64,000 nucleotides of DNA from an uncultured Pelagibacteraceae bacterium (GTDB lineage Bacteria; Pseudomonadota; Alphaproteobacteria; Pelagibacterales; Pelagibacteraceae), in NCBI GenBank assembly GCA_902582845.1, contig CACHTQ010000002.1:1-64000 (forward strand), written 5' to 3'. Below, piece after piece: positions 38,273 to 49,155 of this stretch; position 1 is the stretch's first letter; each line of letters starts with the position of its first letter. The position numbers and the translations under genes were made by a program. Below the pieces are notes generated by a model. The model saw only the letters and a program-made list of their open reading frames with translations, did not search any database and was not told the DNA's origin.

Positions 38273-40942
38273 CTAGATCATATTTCTTAAAACATATTGG
38301 AGTATTCCACCATTTTTATAATATTCCAATTCATTTTTGGTATCAATTCTGCATAAGGTATCTATTATCTTTACATCCCCTGATGCGTATTTAATCTCGA
38401 CTTTTACTTTGTCAGATGGATTAATTCCCTTTTCAATATCTACCACACTAATTAATTCAGAACCTAATAAATCCAGATTTTTTCTGTTCATATTTTCTGT
38501 AAATTGTAATGGCAATATTCCCATCCCAATTAAATTAGATCTATGTATTCTCTCAAAACTCTCTGCAATTACTACCTTAACTCCTAGTAATTTAGTCCCT
38601 TTTGCAGCCCAATCGCGAGAAGAGCCTGTACCGTATTCTTTACCACCAATTACAACTAAATCGGTTCCTCTTTTTTTATACTCAACTACTGCATCATAAA
38701 CTGACATAACTTTTTCCTCGGGGTATAATTTTGTAAAACCACCTTCAGTTCCAGGAGCCATTTCATTTTTGATTCTTATGTTTGCAAATGTACCTCTCAT
38801 CATTACCTCATGATTTCCACGTCTTGAGCCATATGAATTATAGTCCTTTGGAAGAATTTGATAATTCATAAAATATTCACCTGTTGGGCTATCTTTCTGA
38901 ATATTACCAGCGGGAGAAATATGATCTGTAGTAACCATATCTCCTAATATCAATAATGGCCTAGCATTTTTAATCTCTTTAAAACCTTCTGGGTCGTCAC
39001 TAAGATTTTCAAAAAAAGGAGGTTTTTTTACGTAAGTAGAATTTTCATCCCAATTATAAATACTACTTTTCTCTGTTTTGATTTCTTGCCATTGTTTTGG
39101 TCCCTCAGAAACATTTGAATATCTTTTAACAAACATATCTGCATTAAGTGAAATCTTCAATGTATCCTCTATTTCTTTATTTGAGGGCCAAATATCTTTT
39201 AAAAAGACATCTTTGCCATTTTTGTCTTTTCCAAATGAGTCTTTGATTAAATCAAATTCCATATGACCAGCAAGAGCATAAGCTACAACAAGAGGTGGAG
39301 AGGCTAGATAATTTGCTTTAATGTGAGGTGAAATTCTACCCTCAAAGTTTCTATTACCTGATAAAACAGAGACCGCATATAAATTTTCTTGTTGAATAGC
39401 ATCAACTATATTTTCTGCTAAAGGTCCTGAATTCCCGATACAAGTTGTACATCCATAACCAACCAAATTGAATCCTAATTGATCTAAATATGTATTTAGA
39501 CCTGCCTTTTCTAAATAATCAGTTACAACTTGAGACCCAGGAGCTAAAGATGTTTTAACCCATGGTTTAACATTCAATCCCAATTCAACAGCTTTTTTTG
39601 CAAGTAGTCCAGCTCCAATAAGAACATTTGGATTCGAAGTGTTCGTACATGATGTAATTGCTGCAATTAGTATTGAACCATCTTTAATTTCATAATCCGT
39701 ATCTTTTACCTTAGAAATTTTATAATCATTTTTATCTGTAGCTTCTTTAAAAACTTTTTTAAAATTGCTTGATGCGTCAGTTAAAAGAACTTTATCTTGT
39801 GGTCTTTTAGGGCCAGAAATCGTTGGAACTACAGTGGACATATCTAAAGAGATTTTATCAGTGAATTCAATTTCATCACTTGCCCACAAACCTTGTTCTT
39901 TCGCATACTTTTCAACAATCGCAACTGTTTCTTTATCTCTTCCAGAAAATTCTAAATATTTTAAAGTTTCTTCATCAATTGGAAAGAATCCGCATGTAGC
40001 TCCATACTCGGGTGCCATATTAGCAATTGTTGCTCTATCTGCTAAAGTTAAATTTTTTAATCCCTCACCGTAGAATTCAACAAATTTCCCAACTACTCCT
40101 TTATCTCTAAGCATTTTAACAACCGTTAAAACTAAGTCTGTAGCAGTTGTGCCCTCTGGCATTTTTTTTGTTACTTCAAATCCAATGACTTCAGGGATTA
40201 ACATTGAAATAGGTTGTCCCAACATACCAGCCTCAGCTTCAATTCCACCAACACCCCATCCTAAAACTGATAAACCATTGACCATGGTTGTATGACTGTC
40301 TGTTCCAACAAGCGTATCAGGGAATAAATATTTTTCTCCTTTGTATTCTTCTGACCAAACTACTTTTGATAGATATTCTAAATTAACCTGGTGACAGATA
40401 CCAGTTCCTGGAGGGACAATTCTAAAATTGTTAAAAGCGCTTTGACCCCATTTTAAAAAGGAATATCTTTCGCCATTTCTTTCAAATTCGATATCTACAT
40501 TCTTTTCAAATGAATCTTTTTTGGCTGATTGATCAACTTGAACAGAGTGATCAATAACTAAATCGACTGCAGATAAAGGGTTAATTGTATTTGGGTCTTT
40601 ATTTTTTTCTTTTACAGCCTCTCTCATAGCAGCTAAATCAGCTACTGCTGGTATCCCTGTATAATCTTGGAGTAAAACCCTGGCTGGTCTGTAAGCTATT
40701 TCAGTTTTTGATTTTTTTGTATCAAGCCAGTTTTTTACTGCTTCTATTTGTTTTTTATTAACTGATATATCGTCCTCATACCTAAGTAAATTTTCCAATA
40801 AAACTTTTAATGACTTTGGTAATTTTGAAATACCCTCCAAACCATTTAATTCAGCTTTTTTTAATGAATAATATTTATAGTTTTTACCGTTAACCTCTAG
40901 GTCAGATAATGATTTGTAAGAATTTTTATTTCCTGGTTTCAT
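38273..40942 (-). CDS. acnA: aconitate hydratase
   Basis: 889 aa; LVGTDSHTTMVNGLSVLGWGVGGIEAEAGMLGQP, AAITSCTNTSNPNVLIGAGLLAKKA, GYGCTTCIGNSGPL. Confidence 0.97.
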   Translation of the reverse strand: MKPGNKNSYKSLSDLEVNGKNYKYYSLKKAELNGLEGISKLPKSLKVLLENLLRYEDDISVNKKQIEAVKNWLDTKKSKTEIAYRPARVLLQDYTGIPAVADLAAMREAVKEKNKDPNTINPLSAVDLVIDHSVQVDQSAKKDSFEKNVDIEFERNGERYSFLKWGQSAFNNFRIVPPGTGICHQVNLEYLSKVVWSEEYKGEKYLFPDTLVGTDSHTTMVNGLSVLGWGVGGIEAEAGMLGQPISMLIPEVIGFEVTKKMPEGTTATDLVLTVVKMLRDKGVVGKFVEFYGEGLKNLTLADRATIANMAPEYGATCGFFPIDEETLKYLEFSGRDKETVAIVEKYAKEQGLWASDEIEFTDKISLDMSTVVPTISGPKRPQDKVLLTDASSNFKKVFKEATDKNDYKISKVKDTDYEIKDGSILIAAITSCTNTSNPNVLIGAGLLAKKAVELGLNVKPWVKTSLAPGSQVVTDYLEKAGLNTYLDQLGFNLVGYGCTTCIGNSGPLAENIVDAIQQENLYAVSVLSGNRNFEGRISPHIKANYLASPPLVVAYALAGHMEFDLIKDSFGKDKNGKDVFLKDIWPSNKEIEDTLKISLNADMFVKRYSNVSEGPKQWQEIKTEKSSIYNWDENSTYVKKPPFFENLSDDPEGFKEIKNARPLLILGDMVTTDHISPAGNIQKDSPTGEYFMNYQILPKDYNSYGSRRGNHEVMMRGTFANIRIKNEMAPGTEGGFTKLYPEEKVMSVYDAVVEYKKRGTDLVVIGGKEYGTGSSRDWAAKGTKLLGVKVVIAESFERIHRSNLIGMGILPLQFTENMNRKNLDLLGSELISVVDIEKGINPSDKVKVEIKYASGDVKIIDTLCRIDTKNELEYYKNGGILQYVLRNMI

Positions 40943-40945
40943 ATC

Positions 40946-41536
40946 TTATATATAAAATGTAATTATGCTCAAAAGAAGAAGCACTGACATAACATAATTA
41001 AAGTATTTAATAAATTTCTCATTTGTCGCAAATTTTCTAAGATATTTACCAACAAATGTCCAAAAGGTAATGCTTGATAAAGATACTATAAAGGCAAATA
41101 AAACAACTTGAGTCGCATAATTAAGATAATTTTCTCCATATTCAACATAAGTGGAAACTATGATAATTCCAATCAAAACACCTTTTGGATTTAAAAATTG
41201 AAAAATAAAAGTATCTAAAAAAGAAATTGGATTTTCATTTTTGTCCTCATTAGATGGTTTTGAGAAACTAATTTTATAGGCTAGGTAAACTAAAAATAAA
41301 CTTCCCAGATATTTCAAAATAGTTTGAATAATCGGAAATAGTTTAAAAACATTAACTAAACCAATTGTCAAAGCAAATACCACTGAAGTAAATCCAAATG
41401 TAACCCCAAAAATGTGAGGGATTGTTTTTTTTATTCCAAAATTAAAACCTGAGTAAGATGCGACCACGTTATTTGGTCCTGGTGTATAAGCAGCTACAAT
41501 CCAGAATAGTGCCATAGATAGAAATTCAGGATGCAT
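40946..41536 (-). CDS. LysE family translocator
   Basis: TPGPNNVVASYSGFNFGIKKTIPHIFGVTFGF; QFLNPKGVLIGIIIVSTYV. Confidence 0.88.
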   Translation of the reverse strand: MHPEFLSMALFWIVAAYTPGPNNVVASYSGFNFGIKKTIPHIFGVTFGFTSVVFALTIGLVNVFKLFPIIQTILKYLGSLFLVYLAYKISFSKPSNEDKNENPISFLDTFIFQFLNPKGVLIGIIIVSTYVEYGENYLNYATQVVLFAFIVSLSSITFWTFVGKYLRKFATNEKFIKYFNYVMSVLLLLSIITFYI

Positions 41537-41538
41537 AC

Positions 41539-41880
41539 TTATGCTATAGGTAAGCCATTCTCTGCTTTTTGTGAGGGATGTACTAATGTTACCTTTCCTT
41601 CAGAGTCTATCGAGCCTAAAAGTAAAAATTGAGATTTTACACCTGCAATATTTTTTTCTGGAAAATTACAAACACCAATCACTTGTTTTCCAACTAAATT
41701 TTCCTCATTATAAAAATGAGTAATTTGAGCGGAAGATGTTTTAACACCTATTTCTTTTCCAAAATCGACTTCAACAACTAGAGATGGTTTTCTAGCTTTT
41801 TCATTTTTTTTGACTGAAAGTACTGTCCCAAGTCTAATGTCTATTTTCTCAAATATGTCGTAAGTAATTTGTTCTTTCAT
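41539..41880 (-). CDS. tRNA-binding domain protein (CsaA-like)
   Basis: FEKIDIRLGTVLSVKKNEKARKPSLVVEVDFGKEIGVKTSSAQIT. Confidence 0.9.
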   Translation of the reverse strand: MKEQITYDIFEKIDIRLGTVLSVKKNEKARKPSLVVEVDFGKEIGVKTSSAQITHFYNEENLVGKQVIGVCNFPEKNIAGVKSQFLLLGSIDSEGKVTLVHPSQKAENGLPIA

Positions 41881-41909
41881 AAATGAGATATTTATATTAA
41901 TTATTACTA

Positions 41910-43100
41910 ATGAGTACAGAAGTAAATTTAGATAAATTATACGAGAATTCTATTAAAATTTTAACTGATTTAATTGGATTTAAAACTATTTCAGGAGAAG
42001 ATAACAATGATTTAATTAATTATTGTGAAAAATATCTCAATAACTTAGGTGCAACTTCATTCAAAACATATGATGATGAAAAAAAAAGAGTAAATCTTTT
42101 TGCAACAATTAAAGCAAAAAAGTCAAATGGAGTTAAGCCAATAATTTTATCTGGTCATACTGATACAGTCCCTGTTTCAAAGAGCTGGAGTACAGATCCT
42201 TTCAAAGCAACAATCAAAGAGGATAAACTTTATGGAAGAGGTTCCTGTGACATGAAAGGCTTTATTGCATGTACTTTAGCGTTTGCTCCAGTTTTTTCTA
42301 AAATTGATTTAAATAGAGATATTCATTTTTCTTTTACTTTTGATGAAGAAACAGCATGCTTAGGTGCTCCAATATTAATTAAAGAACTTAAAAAAAGAAA
42401 AATTCAAGATGGAATTTGTATTGTAGGTGAACCTACAAAAATGAAAATCATAGATGCACATAAAGGTTGTTATGAATATACTACTTATTTTGAGGGATTA
42501 GCTGGACATAGCTCGATGCCCCACAAAGGTGTTAGTGCAGTTGAATTCGCATCAAAATATACGAATAAGTTAATCGAGCTAAGAGAAGAATTAAAAAAAA
42601 GAGCTCCAAAGGACTCAATTTTTGATCCTCCTTTTTCAACGTTACAAGTAGGAGGAATATTCGGAGGAATTGCTCACAATGTGATAGCTGACAAATGTCG
42701 TGTTGAATGGGAGACAAGACCAGTAGTTAAAGAAGATGGTGTCTTTTTAAATCAACAAATAGATAAATTTGCAAATGAAGTTTTATTACCAGAGATGAAA
42801 AAAGTTTTTCCTAATTCAAAAATAACTAAGGAAATAATAGGTGAAGTTACAGGTTTTGATCGTATAGATAATTCAGAAGCATGTGAATTAGTCTCAAGTT
42901 TAACCGGTGATAATTCTAGAGAAGTTGTGTCCTTTGGAACTGAAGCTGGATTGTTTCAAGAAATTGGTATAAGCACAGTTGTTTGTGGACCAGGTTCTAT
43001 TGAACAAGCTCACAAAGTTGATGAGTTCATTGAGCTTAATGAAATTAAAAAATGTTTGAAATTTCTTGAGGGAATTAAAGAGAAATCTACTCTTAATTAA
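41910..43100 (+). CDS. argE: acetylornithine deacetylase-like M20 metallopeptidase
   Basis: ILSGHTDTVPVS, YGRGSCDMKGFIACTLA, FTFDEETACLGAP. Confidence 0.88.
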   Translation: MSTEVNLDKLYENSIKILTDLIGFKTISGEDNNDLINYCEKYLNNLGATSFKTYDDEKKRVNLFATIKAKKSNGVKPIILSGHTDTVPVSKSWSTDPFKATIKEDKLYGRGSCDMKGFIACTLAFAPVFSKIDLNRDIHFSFTFDEETACLGAPILIKELKKRKIQDGICIVGEPTKMKIIDAHKGCYEYTTYFEGLAGHSSMPHKGVSAVEFASKYTNKLIELREELKKRAPKDSIFDPPFSTLQVGGIFGGIAHNVIADKCRVEWETRPVVKEDGVFLNQQIDKFANEVLLPEMKKVFPNSKITKEIIGEVTGFDRIDNSEACELVSSLTGDNSREVVSFGTEAGLFQEIGISTVVCGPGSIEQAHKVDEFIELNEIKKCLKFLEGIKEKSTLN

Positions 43101-44530
43101 CTCCAACCACCTACAGATTTAACCTCTAGAAACTCTTCAAGACCATGTTCACCGGCTTCTCTACCTATTCCCGAATGTTTAAATCCACCAAAAGGCGCAT
43201 CGACAGCAATACCAGCACCATTAACGTCAACCATTCCTGATCTAAGTTTTCTAGCAACTCTCTTTACTTTTTCTTTATCTTTGGTTTGAATATAGTTTGT
43301 TAATCCGTATGGAGTATCATTTGCAATCTCAATAGCTTCTTCCTCTGTTTCAAAAGGCATCACAGATAAAACTGGGCCAAATATTTCTGTTCTTGCTATT
43401 TCCATTTTGTTATTAACATCAGCAAATACGGTAGGCTTCACAAAATAGCCTTTTTCTAATCCATCTGGTTTACCTGGGCCTCCAGCTACTAATTTAGCTC
43501 CTTCATCAATACCCTTCTTAATCAAAGTTTGTATCTTGTTGTATTGAGTTTCAGAAATAACTGGACCTATATGCTCTCCCTCTTTTTTTGGATCACCCAC
43601 TTCAAAATTTTCTGTATACTTCTTTAATCTTTCCACAGCATCATTATACATTGATTTTTCAACTAGCATTCTTGTGGGTGCATTACATGACTGACCTGAG
43701 TTTCTGAAACATCTCAAAGCACCTCTTTCTATTGCATCTGGATCAGCATCTTTAAATATTATATTTGCACCTTTGCCGCCAAGTTCTAAACTAACTCTTT
43801 TAAAATCTTTAGCAGCATTTTGAGAAATTAATGCTCCTGCTCTAGTTGATCCAGTAAATGAAATCATATTAACGTCAGGATGACTTGTTAATGCATCGCC
43901 AGTTGTTGCTCCATCACCATTAATTAAATTAAACACACCTGCTGGAATTTTAGTCTCGTCAATAAGCTCAGCTAATATCATTGATGATAATGGAGCTAGT
44001 TCAGATGGTTTTAAAACCATAGTGCAGCCAGATGCTATTGCAGGCATTACTTTTAAACATACCTGGTTCATTGGCCAATTCCATGGTGTGATTAATGCAC
44101 ATACGCCTTTAGGTTCGTAAATAAGTCTTTGATTAGGTGCATGTTCTCCTAATGGTTTTTCAAATTCAAAATTTTTCAAATATCTTATAAATGATTTCAA
44201 GTGAGCTGCACCTGTACCAGCTTGAAGTTTCGTTGCAAAATCTTTTGGTGCTCCCATCTCTATCGTAATCGCATTTGCAATATCTGCCCATCTTTTCTTG
44301 TAATTTTCATAAAGTTTTTCTAAAAATTTTATTCTCTCCTCTTTTGATGAAAATGCCCAAGAACTGTAAGCTTTTTTGGCAGCATTCACAGCATCATTTA
44401 CATCATCTTTATTACCCAATGATATGACAGCACAATTTTCTTCAGTTGCAGGATCAATTACTTTGATTTCTTCTTTACTTTTCGGTGTTACCCATCCGCC
44501 ATTAATATAAAAATTTTTTTTATTTTCCAT
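43097..44530 (-). CDS. aldehyde dehydrogenase family protein
   Basis: ALITPWNWPMNQ, SFTGSTRAG, VSLELGGKGANIIF, RNSGQSCNAPTRM. Confidence 0.93.
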   Translation of the reverse strand: MENKKNFYINGGWVTPKSKEEIKVIDPATEENCAVISLGNKDDVNDAVNAAKKAYSSWAFSSKEERIKFLEKLYENYKKRWADIANAITIEMGAPKDFATKLQAGTGAAHLKSFIRYLKNFEFEKPLGEHAPNQRLIYEPKGVCALITPWNWPMNQVCLKVMPAIASGCTMVLKPSELAPLSSMILAELIDETKIPAGVFNLINGDGATTGDALTSHPDVNMISFTGSTRAGALISQNAAKDFKRVSLELGGKGANIIFKDADPDAIERGALRCFRNSGQSCNAPTRMLVEKSMYNDAVERLKKYTENFEVGDPKKEGEHIGPVISETQYNKIQTLIKKGIDEGAKLVAGGPGKPDGLEKGYFVKPTVFADVNNKMEIARTEIFGPVLSVMPFETEEEAIEIANDTPYGLTNYIQTKDKEKVKRVARKLRSGMVDVNGAGIAVDAPFGGFKHSGIGREAGEHGLEEFLEVKSVGGWS

Positions 44531-44550
44531 TGGAGATTCCTAACCTTTCT

Positions 44551-45537
44551 TTACTTTTTTGCAAATAGATTTGTTAACTCATAAACTATAGTAGCAGCCG
44601 CAAGTGATGTCACCTCAGCATGATCATAAGCAGGTGATACCTCAACAACATCTGCAGAGATTAAATTCATACCAGACAAGCCTCTAATTACATTAACCAT
44701 TTCTCTTGTTGTCATACCAGCTATTTCAGGTGTACCAGTACCTGGTGCAAAAGCAGGATCTAGAACATCAATATCAATTGATAGGTACAATGGATTATCT
44801 CCTACTCTTTTTTTTATCCTTTCAGCAATTTTATCAGTGCCTTCGGTTTGAAACTCATCACAATGAATTATCTTAAATCCAAAGCTTTCATCATTTTTTA
44901 GATCTTCTCGGCTATATAGGGGACCTCTAATACCAACATGCATTGAAGCATCATCCATAAATAAATTTTCTTCTCGTGCTCGTCTAAAAGGTGTCCCGTG
45001 CGTGTAAGGAGCTCCAAAATAAGTGTCCCAAGTATCTAGATGTGCATCGAAATGAACTAGCGCGACTGGACCACTGTTAATTTTATTTACTGCTTTTAAT
45101 AAAGGAAACGCAATCGTGTGATCTCCACCTAAACTTATTATGCCTCCAGTTTTTTTAAGCAGATCCAAAGCTCCTTCCTCAATTTGCTTAATTGCTTCGT
45201 CTATATTGAATGGATTACAAGTAATATCACCTGCATCAGCAACTTGTTGAACTTTAAAAGGCTCGACATCATAACTTGGATGATAATTTGTTCTTAAATG
45301 TCTTGAAGCTTGCCTAATACTTTGTGGACCAAATCTTGTCCCAGGTCTATAACTTGTGCCTGCATCAAATGGTATTCCAACTATCGCAACATCGCAGTAC
45401 TCGACATCCCGTAATTCTGGTAATCTAGCAAAAGTTGATGGGCCCGCAAATCTTGGAACCTTTGTACCGCTTACTGGTTGAATAGGTTCTTTGCTTCTTT
45501 TTTTTTTCATCACAAAAACTCTATCACATTCTAACAA
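44551..45537 (-). CDS. agmatinase / ureohydrolase family
   Basis: SLGGDHTIAFP, LVHFDAHLDTWDTYF, LSIDIDVLDPAFAPGTGTPE. ATG at 45510 (MKKKRSKEP) is an alternative start. Confidence 0.9.
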   Translation of the reverse strand: MLECDRVFVMKKKRSKEPIQPVSGTKVPRFAGPSTFARLPELRDVEYCDVAIVGIPFDAGTSYRPGTRFGPQSIRQASRHLRTNYHPSYDVEPFKVQQVADAGDITCNPFNIDEAIKQIEEGALDLLKKTGGIISLGGDHTIAFPLLKAVNKINSGPVALVHFDAHLDTWDTYFGAPYTHGTPFRRAREENLFMDDASMHVGIRGPLYSREDLKNDESFGFKIIHCDEFQTEGTDKIAERIKKRVGDNPLYLSIDIDVLDPAFAPGTGTPEIAGMTTREMVNVIRGLSGMNLISADVVEVSPAYDHAEVTSLAAATIVYELTNLFAKK

Positions 45538-45564
45538 ATTGGAATATCTTCAATAATACTAATT

Positions 45565-46287
45565 ATGAAATTATTTAAGTTCGTTTTATTGTGTTTATTT
45601 TTAATTTCTTCAACAAAAGCGGATACGATTTATGAATTAATAAAGATTCCAAATCTGGAGATTTATAACCTTAAGACCGAAAATAAATTAAGATATCTGA
45701 ATGCTAAACAGGCATTTACAATAGGTATTGATAATAATATCAACTGTTTTAAATCATCGAAACAAGACCTAGATAAAAAATATAAGATTATTGAAAAAAA
45801 TCTTAATAAATATTCTCAAAACTTTTTAAAAAAAATAAATTTAAAATATATTGTTATGTGTGAGGACTTATCAATCTCAGGTATCAACACTGCAGGAATA
45901 CCTGACAATGTAATGAAAACTTTGATTGTAGATATAAAATTTAATGACAAATATTTTGAAAGAGTATTACATCACGAAGTGTTCCACATAATAAATGATA
46001 GTTACAAAGATATATTTAATGAAAAAATTTGGTCCAGTTTTAATCCTAAAGAGTTTGATTACGCCGAATGTTCAACCTGCACAAAAAAAGTAGGTCTGGA
46101 CACATACTCTAAACCAGAGGGGTTTATTACTGAATACTCGCGATCAACAGCATCTGAAGATATGGCAGAAGTATTTTCTCATATAATATATGGAAACTTA
46201 CCTGAAAATATTGATCCTATTCTTAAAAAAAAGATAGAATTCATCAAAAAAGGACTCCTAAAAATTGATGAAAATTTTATTTTATGA
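45565..46287 (+). CDS. exported zinc-metallopeptidase-like protein
   Basis: Signal peptide MKLFKFVLLCLFLISSTKA; HHEVFHII (HExxH) and downstream ASEDMAEVFSHIIY. Confidence 0.7.
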   Translation: MKLFKFVLLCLFLISSTKADTIYELIKIPNLEIYNLKTENKLRYLNAKQAFTIGIDNNINCFKSSKQDLDKKYKIIEKNLNKYSQNFLKKINLKYIVMCEDLSISGINTAGIPDNVMKTLIVDIKFNDKYFERVLHHEVFHIINDSYKDIFNEKIWSSFNPKEFDYAECSTCTKKVGLDTYSKPEGFITEYSRSTASEDMAEVFSHIIYGNLPENIDPILKKKIEFIKKGLLKIDENFIL

Positions 46288-46928
46288 TTGAAAAGATAAA
46301 GGCATCAAAATCTGAAAAAATAATATTTATATTTGTTGTAATTTTAGGTTTATTTTCAATTACTTCTTTTGTTTTGCTAAAAGATGAATGTTTATTTGTT
46401 AAGAATTATAACCCAAATAAAATTAATTTTGAAAATCCAGATAACATAGTAATTCTAAATGTTGAGTGTGGAAATGTAATTATAGAATTATATCCAGACA
46501 TATCTCCTAATGGAGTAGAAAGATTTAAAACTTTAGTCAAATCGAATGCCTATGATGACGTGGCATTTCATAGAGTCATTAAAGATAAACTCGTACAAGC
46601 TGGTGATTTAGAATTTGGAAAGAAAGGAAACATTGATTATGGAAAAATTGGAACTGGAAAATCTGGTTTAGGTACAATCAAATCAGAAGTTGATAAAGAT
46701 TTTAACTATACTAAGGGGAGCGTAGGATTAGCTCGATCTTTAAAATATGATACTGAAGATAGTCAATTTTTTATAATTCTACAGGATGAACCTTTATATG
46801 AGGGTGAATACACACCCATTGGAAAAGTGATTTTTGGCTTAGAAGCTCTAGAAAAAATTAAACACTTAAATAAATCTGAATACGTATTAAGGCCTGATTT
46901 TATAAATACTCTTAGATTATTTAATTGA
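46284..46928 (+). CDS. cyclophilin-type peptidyl-prolyl cis-trans isomerase, membrane anchored
   Basis: N-terminal TM; VAFHRVIKDKLVQAGDLEFG, DSQFFIILQDEPL, YTPIGKVIFGLEALEKI. Confidence 0.9.
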   Translation: MIEKIKASKSEKIIFIFVVILGLFSITSFVLLKDECLFVKNYNPNKINFENPDNIVILNVECGNVIIELYPDISPNGVERFKTLVKSNAYDDVAFHRVIKDKLVQAGDLEFGKKGNIDYGKIGTGKSGLGTIKSEVDKDFNYTKGSVGLARSLKYDTEDSQFFIILQDEPLYEGEYTPIGKVIFGLEALEKIKHLNKSEYVLRPDFINTLRLFN

Positions 46929-49143
46929 CTAAAGGTTTTCCGGTTGCAAGGGTATGTTTAATTCTATCTTGAGTTTGTTTAGTTTTAATTAATCTCATAA
47001 AAGCATCAAGTTCCAATTTAAATAAATCGTCCTCTGTAAGAGTTTTGTCTTTGGTAGTTTCACCACCACTTAACACATATGCCAATTCTTTGGCTACAGT
47101 CAAACCATGATCCAATATAACTTTATCATTATAAAGTTTTTCTAAAATTTTGTTCATATCATCAATAACTTCTTTGCCAGGTAAATTAAATGTAAGCTCA
47201 TTTGGTGCTTTAAAGTCCTTGTTTTCACTTAAAATTTTTTTTGATACTTCAAGCAAACTGTTTCTATTCATAATTCTTTTATTTTCAGGTAGTAAGTATT
47301 TTAAAGGTTCTGCCTCAACTGGAGACGTGGCTGTTCTACCATAGCCAATTATATCAAATACTTTCAAGGGTGCATATTTTGGATCTTTCTTAGCCTCTTC
47401 AGTGTTCAACCATCTAGCCAGCATTTCTTTACATCCTCCACCAGCTGGAATTAATCCAACAATAGTTTCTACCAATCCGATCACAATATTGGTATGTGAG
47501 GCTACGTAATTACTTTGTACTAAAACCTCAAATCCTCCACCCAAAGTTAAACCTGATGGAGCAGATATAACTGGATATTTAGAATACTTTAGATGTTTGC
47601 AAGTTTCTTGAAAATATTTAATAAATTTTTCTATTGATCTAAAATCATTTTTATTTGCAAATTCCATTGTATAGGTCAGGTTTACACCAGCAGAAAATTG
47701 CATGCTTTCATTAATTATTATTAAAGGTTTATCAGTTGCTTTCTTAAGTGCATCCATTGAGTCATAATCGAGTGCATTAGCTTTTGTTGTAAACTCAACA
47801 ATATTAAAATCATTAAATCTATAAATTGCAGCTGAACTGTTGCCATCAACACTTGAGGCAGTTTTCTTAATCTTTCCTAAAGTTTCAATTGATGTATACT
47901 TTTGCCTTTCACCATAAAAATTTTCATTTTTGGAATTAGATAAATTTTCTAAAAAGTGATTACCTTTATACTCATCAACTTTGTTAAAGAAATTTTTAAC
48001 ACCAATTTCTTCTAACATCTCAAAAGGTCCTTTTGCCCAATTAAATCCAAGTCTCATTGCCTCGTCAATGTCATTAAATTCTTTAGTAATCCCAGGAACT
48101 AGTGATGAAGCGTATTTTATTATCTTTGATAGTACTGACCAAGCATAATCGCCATATTTATCTTTTCTATTAATCAAAGCCTTTAAATCTACTTTGTCAG
48201 ACTTAATATCTATTTTTTGGCTTGTTGAATACTCTCCAGTTTCAAGATTTATGGCTTCCATAATTTTTCCACTATCAGTCTTCTTCATTCTGTAGAAGCC
48301 ACCTTTGCCTTTTCTTCCTGTATATCCACTCTCAATTAATTTTTTTACTAAAGGAATTTCTTTAGCAACCTCATGGAATTCATCAGACTTAGGAAGTTCT
48401 TTGATAAAACTTTTTAATACATCTGCCATTAAATCTATTCCAATCAAATCATATAATCCAAAAACTCCTGTTTTAGGTATCCCCATGGGTCTTCCAAAGA
48501 TTGCATCTGCTTCCTCTACAGAAAGTTTCATCTTAAATGCTTCAGTCATTGCGATCTGCATTGCGTACACACCTACCCTATTTCCTAAAAAACCTGGGGT
48601 ATCATTACAAACAATTGCTCCTTTACCTAATTCAACTTCACAAAATTCTTTTAATTGATTGATCTTATTTAAATCATTGTCTTCATTCTTAACTATTTCT
48701 AGAAGACCCATATATCTAACTGGATTAAAAAAATGGGTAATACAAAAATCTTTTTTTTGATCTTTATTTAAATTTTGAGATAAAACTTTGATTGGGATTG
48801 AAGAAGTGTTTGATGAAACTATTGCTCCATCTTTCCTACTTTTAAAAATTTTCTCATAAATTTGATGTTTTATATCAATTCTCTCAACCACTGCCTCGAC
48901 AATCCAATCAGCAACTTTAACTACATCAAAATCGTCAGATATATTTCCAACTTTAATATTATTAATTTTTGTCTTATCAATTAATAAAGGTGGTCTTGAT
49001 TTATGAATTCGTTCTCTTGCATTTTGACTTATTTCAGTTTTTAAATCTAAAAGTGTGACAGGAATATTAGCGTTGCAGAGATGAGCAGCTATACCGCTTC
49101 CCATTGTACCTGATCCAATAACTACTACGTTCTTAATTTTCAT
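46921..49143 (-). CDS. 3-hydroxyacyl-CoA dehydrogenase / enoyl-CoA hydratase (FadN-like order)
   Basis: N-terminal VVIGSGTMGSGIAAHLCNA and THFFNPVRYMGLLEIV; C-terminal crotonase-like PSGLTLGGGFEVLVQSNYVASH. Confidence 0.92.
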   Translation of the reverse strand: MKIKNVVVIGSGTMGSGIAAHLCNANIPVTLLDLKTEISQNARERIHKSRPPLLIDKTKINNIKVGNISDDFDVVKVADWIVEAVVERIDIKHQIYEKIFKSRKDGAIVSSNTSSIPIKVLSQNLNKDQKKDFCITHFFNPVRYMGLLEIVKNEDNDLNKINQLKEFCEVELGKGAIVCNDTPGFLGNRVGVYAMQIAMTEAFKMKLSVEEADAIFGRPMGIPKTGVFGLYDLIGIDLMADVLKSFIKELPKSDEFHEVAKEIPLVKKLIESGYTGRKGKGGFYRMKKTDSGKIMEAINLETGEYSTSQKIDIKSDKVDLKALINRKDKYGDYAWSVLSKIIKYASSLVPGITKEFNDIDEAMRLGFNWAKGPFEMLEEIGVKNFFNKVDEYKGNHFLENLSNSKNENFYGERQKYTSIETLGKIKKTASSVDGNSSAAIYRFNDFNIVEFTTKANALDYDSMDALKKATDKPLIIINESMQFSAGVNLTYTMEFANKNDFRSIEKFIKYFQETCKHLKYSKYPVISAPSGLTLGGGFEVLVQSNYVASHTNIVIGLVETIVGLIPAGGGCKEMLARWLNTEEAKKDPKYAPLKVFDIIGYGRTATSPVEAEPLKYLLPENKRIMNRNSLLEVSKKILSENKDFKAPNELTFNLPGKEVIDDMNKILEKLYNDKVILDHGLTVAKELAYVLSGGETTKDKTLTEDDLFKLELDAFMRLIKTKQTQDRIKHTLATGKPLVN

Positions 49144-49155
49144 TTGATTATTTTA

